Source: Bacillus amyloliquefaciens DSM 7 = ATCC 23350 (GTDB taxonomy: Bacteria > Bacillota > Bacilli > Bacillales > Bacillaceae). From it: a stretch of 64,000 nt of DNA. The stretch's first letter is position 1. Each line of letters starts with the position of its first letter. Location of the stretch: NCBI RefSeq assembly GCF_000196735.1, contig NC_014551.1, forward strand, positions 3,219,001-3,283,000, given 5' to 3'. Below the pieces are notes generated by a model. That model was given only the letters and a program-made list of their open reading frames with translations. It was not told where the DNA came from and searched no databases. The translations under genes were made by a program, and so were the position numbers. Of this stretch, positions 7,941 through 16,394 are shown piece by piece.

Positions 7941-8879
7941 ATGTTCCATACATACAAGAAAATCGGCGCAGCGCTGATTGCCGTACTGCTCATTGCCGCT
8001 TTGGCCGCATGCGGAAATTCTTCAGACACGAAAGGTTCTTCTGAAAAAGAAGAAACCGTCACGTATAAAGCCGAAAACGGCAATATTAAAATTCCGAAGC
8101 ACCCGAAACGGGTCGTCGTTATGGCTGACGGCTACTACGGCGACTTCAAACAGCTCGGCATCAATGTTGTCGGCGCGCCGCAAAACGTATTTAAAAACCC
8201 TTATTACAAAGGGAAAACAAAAGGTGTGACAAACATCGGCGACGGCACATCCGTTGAAAAAATCATTGACCTGAAGCCTGATTTAATCGTTGTCTGGACG
8301 ACACAAGGGGCCGATATTGAAAAACTGGAGAAAATCGCGCCGACAATCGCTATTAAATATGACAAGCTCAGCAACATTGAGCAATTCAAAGAGTTTGCGA
8401 AAATGACAGGCACTGAAGATAAAGCAGACAAATGGCTTGCCGAATGGGATAAGAAAACAGCTGCCGCTAAAACAAAAGTTCAAAAAGCAGTCGGCTCAAA
8501 AACCATCTCCATCATGCAGACAAACGGTAAAGACATCTATGTATTCGGTAAAGACTTCGGTCGCGGGGGAAGCATCATTTATGACAAACTCGGGCTGAAA
8601 GCCACAAAACTAACGCAGGAAAAAGCCATTAATCAAGGCGCGGGCTATGCCAGCATTTCACTTGAAAAACTGCCTGACTTCGCAGGAGACTATATTTTTA
8701 TGGGACCATGGCAGGCCGGCGGTGACGACAAAGGCGTCCTTGACAGTTCAATCTGGAAAAACCTCGATGCCGTCAAGCAAAACCATGTCTACCGCATTGA
8801 TCCGATCGGCTTCTATTTCTCAGACCCGATCTCACTTGAAGGCCAGCTGGACTATATTACAAAAAGCTTAACGAAGTAA
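7941..8879 (+). CDS. fhuD: Ferrichrome-binding lipoprotein FhuD
   Basis: 312 residues. A lipoprotein signal ends in the lipobox LAAC, with Cys24 as the lipidated residue, followed by a Ser/Lys-rich linker and a periplasmic-binding type III fold (RVVVMADGYYGDFKQLGINVVG; later DLIVVWTTQGADIEKL). It captures Fe-hydroxamate siderophores at the outer membrane face and delivers them to FhuBG. It is transcribed away from fhuBGC, the same arrangement as in B. subtilis, with its own Fur box. Exact siderophore preference cannot be read from sequence. Confidence 0.92.
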   Translation: MFHTYKKIGAALIAVLLIAALAACGNSSDTKGSSEKEETVTYKAENGNIKIPKHPKRVVVMADGYYGDFKQLGINVVGAPQNVFKNPYYKGKTKGVTNIGDGTSVEKIIDLKPDLIVVWTTQGADIEKLEKIAPTIAIKYDKLSNIEQFKEFAKMTGTEDKADKWLAEWDKKTAAAKTKVQKAVGSKTISIMQTNGKDIYVFGKDFGRGGSIIYDKLGLKATKLTQEKAINQGAGYASISLEKLPDFAGDYIFMGPWQAGGDDKGVLDSSIWKNLDAVKQNHVYRIDPIGFYFSDPISLEGQLDYITKSLTK

Positions 8880-8884
8880 CCCTG

Positions 8885-8908
8885 AAGCCGCTGACACAGC
8901 GGCTTTTA
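8885..8908 (+). terminator. fhuD terminator
   Basis: AAGCCGCT / AGCGGCTT with a GACAC loop and a short T run lies 5 bases after the fhuD stop. Confidence 0.85.
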
Positions 8909-8921
8909 TGATTCCTAAAAC

Positions 8922-8950
8922 TTGACAAAAAAATTTATTTATGCTAAAAT
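8922..8950 (+). promoter_or_regulatory. Sigma-A promoter of the methyltransferase gene
   Basis: TTGACA (8922-8927), a 17-base spacer ending in the extended TGC element, and TAAAAT (8945-8950) form a near-consensus promoter. The leader holds TCTCC-CGGCC-GGAGA at about 8983-8997. Confidence 0.85.
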
Positions 8951-9025
8951 TTACAATTTTGGATTAGCGTGTATAATAAGATTCTCCCGGCCGGAGATTG
9001 ATGTGAATGACGGAGGATTCTTAAT

Positions 9026-9940
9026 ATGAAAGAAAACAAGGCAAGTATGACTTCCCTGCTGTCCGCTTTCGGAAGAGCGTACCACAGTAAATACGGCAAG
9101 CCGGTTATGTTTGATGATTTTCTGGCACAAGATCTTATTTCTGAAAAAGAGCATTCAGACATTTGTGATCATTTGATTCAAGGTATATCATTCTTCAGCA
9201 AAGACATGGCTCAGGAACTTCAAGATAAACCGGATGATATCTTAAAATGGGTGATTCAAGTCCAGCTGTCTCCTACACCGTTAGCGCGTGCCGCGTATTG
9301 TGAAAAAGTGCTTCTGAATGAAATGATGCTCGGGGTTAAACAATATGTCATCCTTGGGGCGGGGCTGGATACTTTCTGTTTCAGGCATCCTGAGGTAACA
9401 AATGGCTTAGATATCTTTGAAATCGATCATTACGCTTCACAGGAAGACAAAATAAACAGATTGAAACGCCTGGATTTCGATATTCCGAGTCATCTTCATT
9501 TTGTACCGATGGACTTTGCCGCTTCACTTTCTTTCAGCCGTCTGTACCAAGAAGGTTTTTCCCGCCAAAAAACCTTTTTCAGTCTGCTCGGCGTTTCATA
9601 CTATCTTACGAAAAAGCATCTTGCCCGCCTGCTTACTCAATTATTTGACCAAGTCCCTCCAGGAAGCTCTATCGTCTTTGATTATGCAGATCAGTCGCTC
9701 TTTGAAGATAAAGGACTGTCAAACAGAGTGGAAAACATGGTGAAAATGGCTGCAGCCAGCGGAGAGCCGATGCTATCGTGTTTCAGCTATGAAGAAATTG
9801 AAAAGGTGTTAGAATCATCAGGTCTGCTTATTTATGAACACTTATCTCCAGCGGCCGTCAATGAGCGTTTTTTCAGCGGACGCACTGACTATTTAACCGC
9901 TTTCGAGACCATTCATTTTATACACGCCGTCAAAAAGTAA
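9026..9940 (+). CDS. Class I SAM methyltransferase, LCM/PPM1-like family, orphan
   Basis: 304 residues. The SAM-binding loop LGAGLDTF (110-117), the acidic EIDH (132-135) after beta-2, and the N-terminal helix SPTPLARAAYCEKVLL match the leucine-carboxyl-methyltransferase-like (PPM1/Tcmp) family, which in bacteria methylates carboxyl or hydroxyl groups, often on polyketides or other small molecules. The substrate cannot be deduced. GGAGG precedes the ATG. It is a single-gene unit with its own near-consensus promoter and a strong terminator, placed between fhuD and yvsH, where B. subtilis has no such gene as far as I recall. That, and a slightly more AT-rich body, suggest acquisition. Confidence 0.8.
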   Translation: MKENKASMTSLLSAFGRAYHSKYGKPVMFDDFLAQDLISEKEHSDICDHLIQGISFFSKDMAQELQDKPDDILKWVIQVQLSPTPLARAAYCEKVLLNEMMLGVKQYVILGAGLDTFCFRHPEVTNGLDIFEIDHYASQEDKINRLKRLDFDIPSHLHFVPMDFAASLSFSRLYQEGFSRQKTFFSLLGVSYYLTKKHLARLLTQLFDQVPPGSSIVFDYADQSLFEDKGLSNRVENMVKMAAASGEPMLSCFSYEEIEKVLESSGLLIYEHLSPAAVNERFFSGRTDYLTAFETIHFIHAVKK

Positions 9941-9954
9941 TCCGCTGCCGCAAA

Positions 9955-9992
9955 CAAAAAAGACATCTCACAGTCGTGAGATGTCTTTTTTT
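9955..9992. terminator. Bidirectional terminator
   Basis: AGACATCTCAC / GTGAGATGTCT with A and T runs on the two sides serves the methyltransferase and the convergent yvsH. Confidence 0.9.
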
Positions 9993-11404
9993 CAAACCGA
10001 TTGTCTGTTGTTTGCAAATTTCTTTGAGACGAAAGGATATAACAGCAAACCGACGAAAAACAGCCCGATACCGAGAATAAAGGTCGTTAAATCGGCCGTT
10101 CCGGTGATAATGACGTAAAAAGAATAAATGCAGGCTAAGATGGCGATGAAACCGTCCCGCACTCTTGAACCCTTGATCTCGTCATATGTTTCACCCGTCC
10201 AAACAAGCTTCAGACTGTAAAATGCTGATACGAGATACGGAATCAGATAAGCGAGCGTCGCCGCTGTTGTTAAAAACGTAAACGCGTCACTGATCGTCCG
10301 GGAAATAACCGAAAAGATAAAGATTTGTGACATGACGTTCGTGACGATTAACGACACAACCGGACTGCCCTGTTTATTCGTTTTTGCAAAAGCAGCGGGA
10401 AAGTCCCCTGATTTCGCCGCTTGATACGGAACTTCAGAGCCGAGAAGAATCCAGCCGAGCATCGTTCCGAACAGACACAGGATCGCCAGAATCGCCATGA
10501 TGATGCTTCCCGCATTGCCGACAATCGCGTACAAGACGTCAACAAACGGTTTCTCCGAGCCGACAAGCTTATCATGTGGAAGCACGCCCATCGTAATCAA
10601 TGTCACGATAATATAAATGCTGAGCGCGATCAATAAGCCGGTAATGGTGGCGCGTTTCACATCGCGCTGCGAACGGGCGCGCCCGGATAAAATGACCGCA
10701 GATTCAATTCCGACGAACGCCCATAATGTTGAAATCGCCGCATTGTGGATCTGCCCGCCGATTCCCTCAACTGTGTGAGGCCCAGTTTGAACCGGAAAAT
10801 AAAAATGATCGAAAAACGACGTTTGAAACACAAACAAACCTGCAATGATAAAAAAGATAAATCCTAATACTTTTGAAAACGTCGTGACGAAATTTAATTT
10901 ACTCGCACCGTTAATGCTGGAGACGAGAATCGTGTGAGTGCCCCATAATAAAACCGTACATACGGCAAACGTCAGCAGCTGGCCGAGCGTAACCGCCTGA
11001 CCGCCGATCGAAAACATTTCACGCTTATCCGTTAAAATCGGGAAAAATGATGTTAAATATCCGGCAAGGCTTGTGATGATCGCCACGTTGCTGATCCAGC
11101 TCGCCACCCAGTAGCCCCACACCATCGTGAATCCGGCTGCATTCCCTTTCTTCCGATCGCTGAACAGCGCTCTCGCATAGCTTTGCGGCCCCGCCGTCAG
11201 CTCAGGCTTACGGATGGATAAGTGGCCGAAAACAAGCGCGATCATTAAAACACCGGCTCCCGTTAAAAGCCATGCCGATGTAGCGCCGAACGGACTCGCG
11301 ATTTTTGCGAGCGTGCTCGGAAGGGAAAAGATGCCCGATCCTACCATATTTCCTACGACAAATGCCGTCAGTAACCAAAAACCCCATTTTTTCGTCTGTT
11401 CCAT
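9992..11404 (-). CDS. yvsH: Amino acid permease YvsH, probable lysine or arginine/lysine antiporter-type (APC family)
   Basis: 470 residues with about 12-13 membrane segments. It starts with the APC hallmark VGNMVGSGIFSLPSTLA and contains FVGIESAVILSGRA (segment 6), typical of the basic amino acid/polyamine antiporter group (ArcD/YvsH). The ATG follows AGGAGG. A lysine riboswitch precedes it, so the natural substrate is most likely lysine and the gene is shut off when lysine is abundant. The exact transport mode (uptake or exchange) is not shown by the sequence. Confidence 0.9.
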   Translation of the reverse strand: MEQTKKWGFWLLTAFVVGNMVGSGIFSLPSTLAKIASPFGATSAWLLTGAGVLMIALVFGHLSIRKPELTAGPQSYARALFSDRKKGNAAGFTMVWGYWVASWISNVAIITSLAGYLTSFFPILTDKREMFSIGGQAVTLGQLLTFAVCTVLLWGTHTILVSSINGASKLNFVTTFSKVLGFIFFIIAGLFVFQTSFFDHFYFPVQTGPHTVEGIGGQIHNAAISTLWAFVGIESAVILSGRARSQRDVKRATITGLLIALSIYIIVTLITMGVLPHDKLVGSEKPFVDVLYAIVGNAGSIIMAILAILCLFGTMLGWILLGSEVPYQAAKSGDFPAAFAKTNKQGSPVVSLIVTNVMSQIFIFSVISRTISDAFTFLTTAATLAYLIPYLVSAFYSLKLVWTGETYDEIKGSRVRDGFIAILACIYSFYVIITGTADLTTFILGIGLFFVGLLLYPFVSKKFANNRQSV

Positions 11405-11463
11405 TCCTGTACCTCCTGGTTGTTCATTCGTACGGACCAGACCCCGAGACCATATTTACACAC

Positions 11464-11491
11464 AAAAAAAGCCTGAACAAAAGTCCATGCT
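11464..11491 (-). terminator. Riboswitch-controlled terminator
   Basis: On the minus strand AGCATGGAC / GTTCAGGCT (one mismatch) is followed by seven T. It is the expression platform directly after the lysine aptamer. Confidence 0.8.
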
Positions 11492-11504
11492 TAAAGAAAC
11501 ACAC

Positions 11505-11700
11505 ACCCTTGATCTCCGGATAGCCCTCCGCGAAAAAGCACGCGGCAGTCCTGCACTTATTCAGATACAGTCCCAGCATAAAGAAGGATCGGCTTTCTTT
11601 ACACTTCGGCGCTGATGCCTTTAACACATGTTTTGCGGCCCCTGTCAGCCTGGCATGTGCGACTCATCATCAAGCGCAACCTCTACCTCACCGAGAAAGA
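11505..11700 (-). promoter_or_regulatory. Lysine riboswitch (L-box) of yvsH
   Basis: Reading the minus strand, the conserved L-box blocks appear in order: GAGGTAGAGGTTGCG, GATGATGAGT, GACAGGGGC, GCCGAAG, TGCTGGGACTGTATCTGAAT, then GGAGGGCTATC closing the P1 stem. This five-helix aptamer binds lysine and selects the downstream terminator, reducing yvsH expression. The B. subtilis yvsH leader carries the same element. Confidence 0.93.
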
Positions 11701-11775
11701 GTGAGGATTTTTATCATTCAATTCTACTCAGAGGTTATCAGAGATAAAAAGATCTGTCAAAGGGAAAAATTAGAC

Positions 11776-11811
11776 GGAAAACGGATAGAGCATTCGCCCT
11801 ACCCGTTTTAT
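11776..11811 (-). terminator. Terminator after the 46-residue ORF
   Basis: AAAACGG(A)TAG and the matching CTACCCGTTTT (11778-11809) form a stem on the minus strand, just downstream of the small gene. Confidence 0.65.
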
Positions 11812-11815
11812 ATGG

Positions 11816-11956
11816 TCAGCGGTTGTTTTTTTTCTTTTGAACAGCTTCTTGAAGCGGATCGTCTTTCAGAGCTGCACTGGCGTCGTCAAGCGCACCTTGA
11901 ATGACGTTTTTGTTTTTATCGCTGTTTTTTCCTTTTTCTTTGTTAAAGAAAGCCAT
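11816..11956 (-). CDS. Small hydrophilic protein of unknown function
   Basis: 46 residues starting MAFFNKEKGKNSDKNKN and ending in QKKKNNR, rich in Lys, Asn and Asp, with no signal peptide, no membrane segment and no cysteine. I chose the ATG at 11954-11956 because AGAGGTGAT lies at the ideal distance; the longer upstream frame has none. It has its own hairpin terminator and is divergent from yvsG. Its charged, low-complexity makeup resembles small stress or spore proteins of Bacillus, but I do not recognise the family. Confidence 0.6.
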   Translation of the reverse strand: MAFFNKEKGKNSDKNKNVIQGALDDASAALKDDPLQEAVQKKKNNR

Positions 11957-12139
11957 CTGTATCACCTCTTTATCAAATATAGGTACACCTATAATGTGTC
12001 TTTTTACGCGGCAGAATATGCGGAATCCGCGTCTCCTTCCTTTTGGTGTTACAGGTAAAGTTTGTTGATCAAACATGCATTCTCTTGATATATTTGTAAT
12101 TCAGGGGATTTTGGCAAAAATAAAAAGGAGAAGCGAAAA

Positions 12140-12622
12140 ATGACAGGAAAAACACACATCATGGGAGGCATCGCTTCTTGTTCCGCAATTGCTTATTACT
12201 ACGGGTATGATCCGGTTCTGATGACCTCAGCCGGTGCCATCGGGGCGCTGATTCCCGATATATGCCATACGAAAAGCAAAATCGGCAGGACGCTGCCCGT
12301 TCTGTCCAAAATCGTAAGCACGGTGTTCGGACACAGAACATTTACACACAGCCTGCTGTTTATGCTTATTATGTTTTTCATCACGGCAACCTACATTCCG
12401 AATCCAAGCATTTCCGCCGGACTGATGATCGGAATGGCAAGCCATCTTGTGCTTGACGCATGGACCGTCAACGGGATTAAACTGCTGTTTCCGTCCGCGA
12501 TCCGCTTCCGTCTTCCCCTTTATATGAGGACGGGGAGCTTTTCGGAGCAGCTTGTGCTGGCCGGCTTAACGATTGTATCCTGCTATTATTTATACGAACT
12601 GGTTCACGGCCGCATCTCTTAA
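12140..12622 (+). CDS. yvsG: YvsG, YdjM/DUF457-family membrane protein (putative metal-dependent hydrolase)
   Basis: 160 residues. The N-terminal TGKTHIMGG, LIPDICHTKSKIG, the FGHRTFTHSLLF block and ASHLVLDAWTVNG give the conserved His/Asp pattern of the YdjM/YfhO-like membrane-bound hydrolase family (LexA-regulated YdjM in E. coli). There are about four membrane segments. An AAAAGGAG site precedes the ATG. The biochemical activity of this family is unproven. Short intergenic spacing (42 bases) may allow read-through into yvgJ. Confidence 0.85.
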   Translation: MTGKTHIMGGIASCSAIAYYYGYDPVLMTSAGAIGALIPDICHTKSKIGRTLPVLSKIVSTVFGHRTFTHSLLFMLIMFFITATYIPNPSISAGLMIGMASHLVLDAWTVNGIKLLFPSAIRFRLPLYMRTGSFSEQLVLAGLTIVSCYYLYELVHGRIS

Positions 12623-12664
12623 ACAAAAAGCGTCTTTTCGCTTTTAGGGTGAGGAGTCATACAT

Positions 12665-14522
12665 ATGAAGAAATCCTTTTTCAAAAATCATCGGTTTTTA
12701 TGCTTGTCCATTCTGTTCATGTGGATAAAAACATATGTCGTTTATAAGCTCGGTTTTGATCTGCAGAACAATTCTGTTCTTGAGGAATGTCTGCTTCTCA
12801 TTAATCCGCTGAGCTTCATTGTGCCGCTGTTCGGCATCGCCCTGCTCCTGACGGAAAAAAAACAGCGGATCTTTTTGCTTTCGGCGAATGTGATATTGAC
12901 GGGGATTTTAATCGCAAACACGGTGTTTTACGGGTTTTATATTGATTTTATCACCATACCGGTTTTGTTTCAGGCGAGCAATATGGGCGATATGGGAAGC
13001 AGCGTCCAAGAGCTGTTTCACCCGCTTTATATCGCTTTATTCTTGGATATTGCGGTTCTGTTTTATCTTGCGAAAAGGGATACAGCCGGTAAGGGAAAAG
13101 CAGGCGCACGAACCGTTAAAGCGTATGCGTGGGCATCAGCCGGCCTCATGCTGTGCAACCTTGCGCTGTCTGAGGCCGAGCAGCCGAAGCTGTTCAAGCA
13201 TCCTTTTGATCGTGAAGCGCTCGTAAAAGGAATCGGCCTGTTCCACTTTCATTTGTATGACACCATTTCGCAGACGCTGAATGCAGGGGCTAAAGCGTTT
13301 GCAGATGAAGACAGCCTTGCGGCGGTGGCGAATTACACTCAAGCCGACTACAGCAGCCCGTCCGATTCAAAGTTCGGGCTTGCAAAGGGGCGCAATGTGA
13401 TTTTTGTGACGCTCGAATCAACACAGCGTTTTGTGATGGACGAACGGGTCAACGGGCGGGAGATTACCCCGTTTATGAATAAGCTGCGGAAAAAAAGTTA
13501 TGATTTCACTCATTTTTATCAGCAGACCGAACAGGGTAAAACCTCAGATTCAGAATTCATCACCGCGAATTCGCTGTACCCGTCTTCCAGCGGCGCCGTT
13601 TTTTTTTACAAAAAGCGGCCACCGGTTCAATACGATGTACCATACGTTAAAAGACCATCAATACTATTCAGCCGTTCTGCATGCCAACCATAAGGCCTTT
13701 TGGAACCGGGATGAGATGTACGGCGCCTTCGGAATCGACCGTTTTTTTGACGCCGATGAATTTCAGGTGACACAGGAAAATTCAACGGGCTGGGGCCTGA
13801 AGGACAAAGAGTTTCTCGAGCAGTCAGCGGAAAAATTAAAGAAGCTGCCGCAGCCGTTTTACGCAAGCCTGCTGACCTTGACCAACCATTTTCCTTTTGA
13901 AATTGAAAAACAAGATCAGCTCATTGATGAACCGGACACAAGCAGCGATTTATTAAACCGCTATGTGACAACGGTCCGCTATGAAGATGAGGCCTTAAAA
14001 CACTTTTTCAAGAAGCTGAAAAAAGCAGGACTGTATGACAACTCGATGATCGTCCTGATGGGAGATCATTACGGCATATCCGAAGCCCATAATAAAGGAC
14101 TTGCCGAGTTCTTAGGAAAAGAGGAAATCACTCCGTTTGATACGGTTCAGCTCCAGCGCGTGCCGTTTATCATTCATATTCCCGGGGTGACCGACCGTGC
14201 GCCGGAAACGGTTGCTTCCGCTGCGGGACAGGTTGATGTAAAACCGACGCTGCTTCACCTTCTCGGCATTGAAACGAAAGGCAGCATTCAGTTCGGCAAT
14301 GATCTGTTTTCCAAAGAGCGGACTCCGTTTGCTGTACTGAGAAACGGCAGCTTTATCACGGACGATCATATCTATACGAAAAATACGTGTTACAGCCGCA
14401 AAACGGGCGAACCGCTTTCTGACGTGAGCGCGTGCAGTGATGAGAAAGAAAAAGCGGAACAAGAGCTGATGCTCTCCGATAAAATATTAAACGGCGACCT
14501 GCTGCGGTTTTATAAGCAATAA
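12665..14522 (+). pseudogene. yvgJ: LtaS-like sulfatase-fold protein YvgJ, split by a frameshift
   Basis: As read, one frame runs from 12665 to 13693 and a second to 14522; together they make a 618-residue protein, the normal length of B. subtilis YvgJ (about 617). Five N-terminal membrane segments precede an extracellular sulfatase-fold domain. The first frame holds FVTLESTQ (metal Glu) and QGKTSDSEF (catalytic Thr); the second holds [13 protein letters not shown] (metal Asp-His). The break is in a run of nine T at 13599-13607: with eight T the reading continues ...[14 protein letters not shown]. YvgJ is the lipoteichoic acid primase/synthase-like branch of the LtaS family. As written the catalytic site is divided, so the gene is broken unless slippage restores it or the extra base is an error. 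Confidence 0.88.
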
Positions 14523-14554
14523 AAAAATCCCTCCGTTTTATGGAGGGGTTTTTT
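14521..14554. terminator. Bidirectional terminator between yvgJ and yvgK
   Basis: AATCCCTCC / GGAGGGGTT flanked by A and T runs, between convergent genes. Confidence 0.88.
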
Positions 14555-15479
14555 ATGTTTCATATATCAGCCGTCCGGTCATTTTCGTATCATATCCGGA
14601 TAATTGAGAAAGCTGAGACTTGAATTCCTCGGAATTGAGAATGTCCCGCACGCTTTGAACAAGCTCCGGGTTTTGTTTTAAGACGACAACATCGTACTGC
14701 TCACTGATCACCGGGATAAAATCCGTGCCTGCCATATGCGCCGCATGCTGCGACCCGACTCCTATATCCGCTTTTCCGCCGGATACTTGTGAAGCCGCTG
14801 ACAGATGATCCGTGACAATGTCATGGTAGCCGGCGACATCAGACGGCGTGATGCCGAATGATCTGAGCTGTTCATCCAGCAGCACCCTCGCGCCTGATCC
14901 TTTTTCGCGATTGACGATGCGGACGTCCTTTCTGCTCACGTCCTGAAAGCCCTGAATGTTCAGCGGATTGCCTTTTTTCACATATAATCCGGCCTGCCGA
15001 AGCACGACATGAAAAAGCGCAAACGGCTCTCCTGAAAGAATGCGCTTCACATACGGAATGTTATACTGCCCCGTCTCCCCATCGTACAAATGAAGACTGA
15101 CGATATCGCAAGCCCCCCGGTACATCTCGATCAGGCTGTTTAAACTGCCGCTGTACTTGCGAAGCGGAGCCGCCTGTATCGTTCGTTCCAGCTGTTTGCT
15201 GAGGAGGTCCATCGACACATCCTGCCCGCTGATGATAACGGACTCCCTTTTTTCCGGGTCCCGCCTGCGGGGCGAGTCAGCCGCATCGGCTGCGGATGGC
15301 TTTTTTGACATCCTCATGTTTGCTTTATATTGTTTTAAGTCTTCTTCATCGACTCTCATCTGTCTCCCGACCTTGTACGCAGGAATGAGCCCTTTTTTTA
15401 TCAAATCATATACCGTCAGTTTTGAGACCTTCAAAAGGCCCGCAACTTCTTCTATTGTATAGGAAGTGGCTTCTGCCAT
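14553..15479 (-). CDS. yvgK: YvgK, HTH-substrate-binding fusion regulator (molybdate locus)
   Basis: 308 residues from the ATG at 15477-15479, which has GGAG 9 bases upstream; the longer frame lacks a ribosome site. An excisionase/MerR-like helix-turn-helix (YTIEEVAGLLKVSKLTVYDLIKKGLIPAYKVGRQMRV, residues 7-44) is joined by a charged linker to a PBP-like domain (PF12727 type) with NREKGSGARVLLD and ADIGVGSQ, the fold that senses molybdate or tungstate in ModE-like regulators of Gram-positives. It is divergent from modAB, so it probably controls that operon. The candidate operators lie between the two genes. Confidence 0.85.
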   Translation of the reverse strand: MAEATSYTIEEVAGLLKVSKLTVYDLIKKGLIPAYKVGRQMRVDEEDLKQYKANMRMSKKPSAADAADSPRRRDPEKRESVIISGQDVSMDLLSKQLERTIQAAPLRKYSGSLNSLIEMYRGACDIVSLHLYDGETGQYNIPYVKRILSGEPFALFHVVLRQAGLYVKKGNPLNIQGFQDVSRKDVRIVNREKGSGARVLLDEQLRSFGITPSDVAGYHDIVTDHLSAASQVSGGKADIGVGSQHAAHMAGTDFIPVISEQYDVVVLKQNPELVQSVRDILNSEEFKSQLSQLSGYDTKMTGRLIYET

Positions 15480-15501
15480 AATATCACGCTCCGTTTTTAT
15501 T

Positions 15502-15552
15502 ATAACTGTTAAGTTATTGAAAAAAAACCGCACCACAACGTACAATTACGTT
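15502..15552. promoter_or_regulatory. Two 6-4-6 inverted repeats in the yvgK/modA divergent promoter region
   Basis: ATAACT-GTTA-AGTTAT (15502-15517) and AACGTA-CAAT-TACGTT (15537-15552) are both perfect, same geometry, centres 35 bases apart. They are candidate sites for YvgK. Confidence 0.5.
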
Positions 15553-15599
15553 ATAATTAGTATGATCTAATGATATTTAGCTATAAGGGGTGCACCATT

Positions 15600-16394
15600 T
15601 TGAAAAAGAAAGCGACACTAATCACAACTGCGGCCATGGCCGTTTTCCTGGCAACGGCGGGCTGCTCATCCGGGCAATCGTCCAAAGGCGGACAAAACGA
15701 AAAAGTGACGCTGACCGTTTCCGCGGCTGCCAGCGCTCAGGATGCGCTTGAAGAAATCCAAACCAACTATGAAAAGTCCCATTCAAACGTGACCATTCAA
15801 GACAACTTCGGATCATCGGGCACATTGCAAAAACAAATCTCACAAGGCGCGGGAGCTGATTTATTCTTCTCGGCAGCCGAAGATAAATTCCAAAAGCTCG
15901 TTGATGACGGAGATATCGACAAAAAGGACAGCACGGATCTTTTGAAAAACGACCTCGTCATGATCGTGCCTGAGAAAAACAGCGCACACCTTACACATCT
16001 GAATGACCTGAAAAAAGACAGTACAGATAAAATCGCGCTCGGCACGCCTGAATCCGTTCCGGCCGGACAATACGCCAAACAGTCATTGACGAAATTAGAC
16101 CTATGGGACAAGGTAAAAGATAAAGTCGTCTATGCAAAAGACGTCCGCCAGGTGCTTTCTTATGTTGAAACCGGAAATGTTGATGCCGGGCTTGTCTATA
16201 AAACAGACGCGCTGATTTCAAAGAAGGTGAAAATCACCGATGAAGCGCCTGCGAAAACCCACGATCCGATCGTGTATCCGCTCGGCATCGTCAAGGATAC
16301 AAAGCACCGTAAAGAAGCGGAAGCGTTTTATCAGTATCTGCAGTCAGATGAAGCGATGAAAGTGTTTAAGAAATATGGATTTACTGCCAAGTAA
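15600..16394 (+). CDS. modA: Molybdate-binding lipoprotein ModA (YvgL)
   Basis: 264 residues from TTG at 15600, 7 bases after AAGGGGTG; the longer frame starting at 15570 lacks a ribosome site. A lipoprotein signal ends at TAGC (Cys22). The mature part has LTVSAAASAQDALEEI, GSSGTLQKQISQGAGADLFFSA and VYAKDVRQVLSYVETGNVDAGLVYKTDA, all typical ModA ligand-site blocks for molybdate or tungstate. It feeds the permease ModB, whose start overlaps its end. Confidence 0.93.
   Translation: MKKKATLITTAAMAVFLATAGCSSGQSSKGGQNEKVTLTVSAAASAQDALEEIQTNYEKSHSNVTIQDNFGSSGTLQKQISQGAGADLFFSAAEDKFQKLVDDGDIDKKDSTDLLKNDLVMIVPEKNSAHLTHLNDLKKDSTDKIALGTPESVPAGQYAKQSLTKLDLWDKVKDKVVYAKDVRQVLSYVETGNVDAGLVYKTDALISKKVKITDEAPAKTHDPIVYPLGIVKDTKHRKEAEAFYQYLQSDEAMKVFKKYGFTAK

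Noticed and set aside
16375..16394. Overlap of modA and modB taken as a frameshift
   Set aside because: Both proteins are complete and of normal length; the 20-base overlap is ordinary translational coupling.
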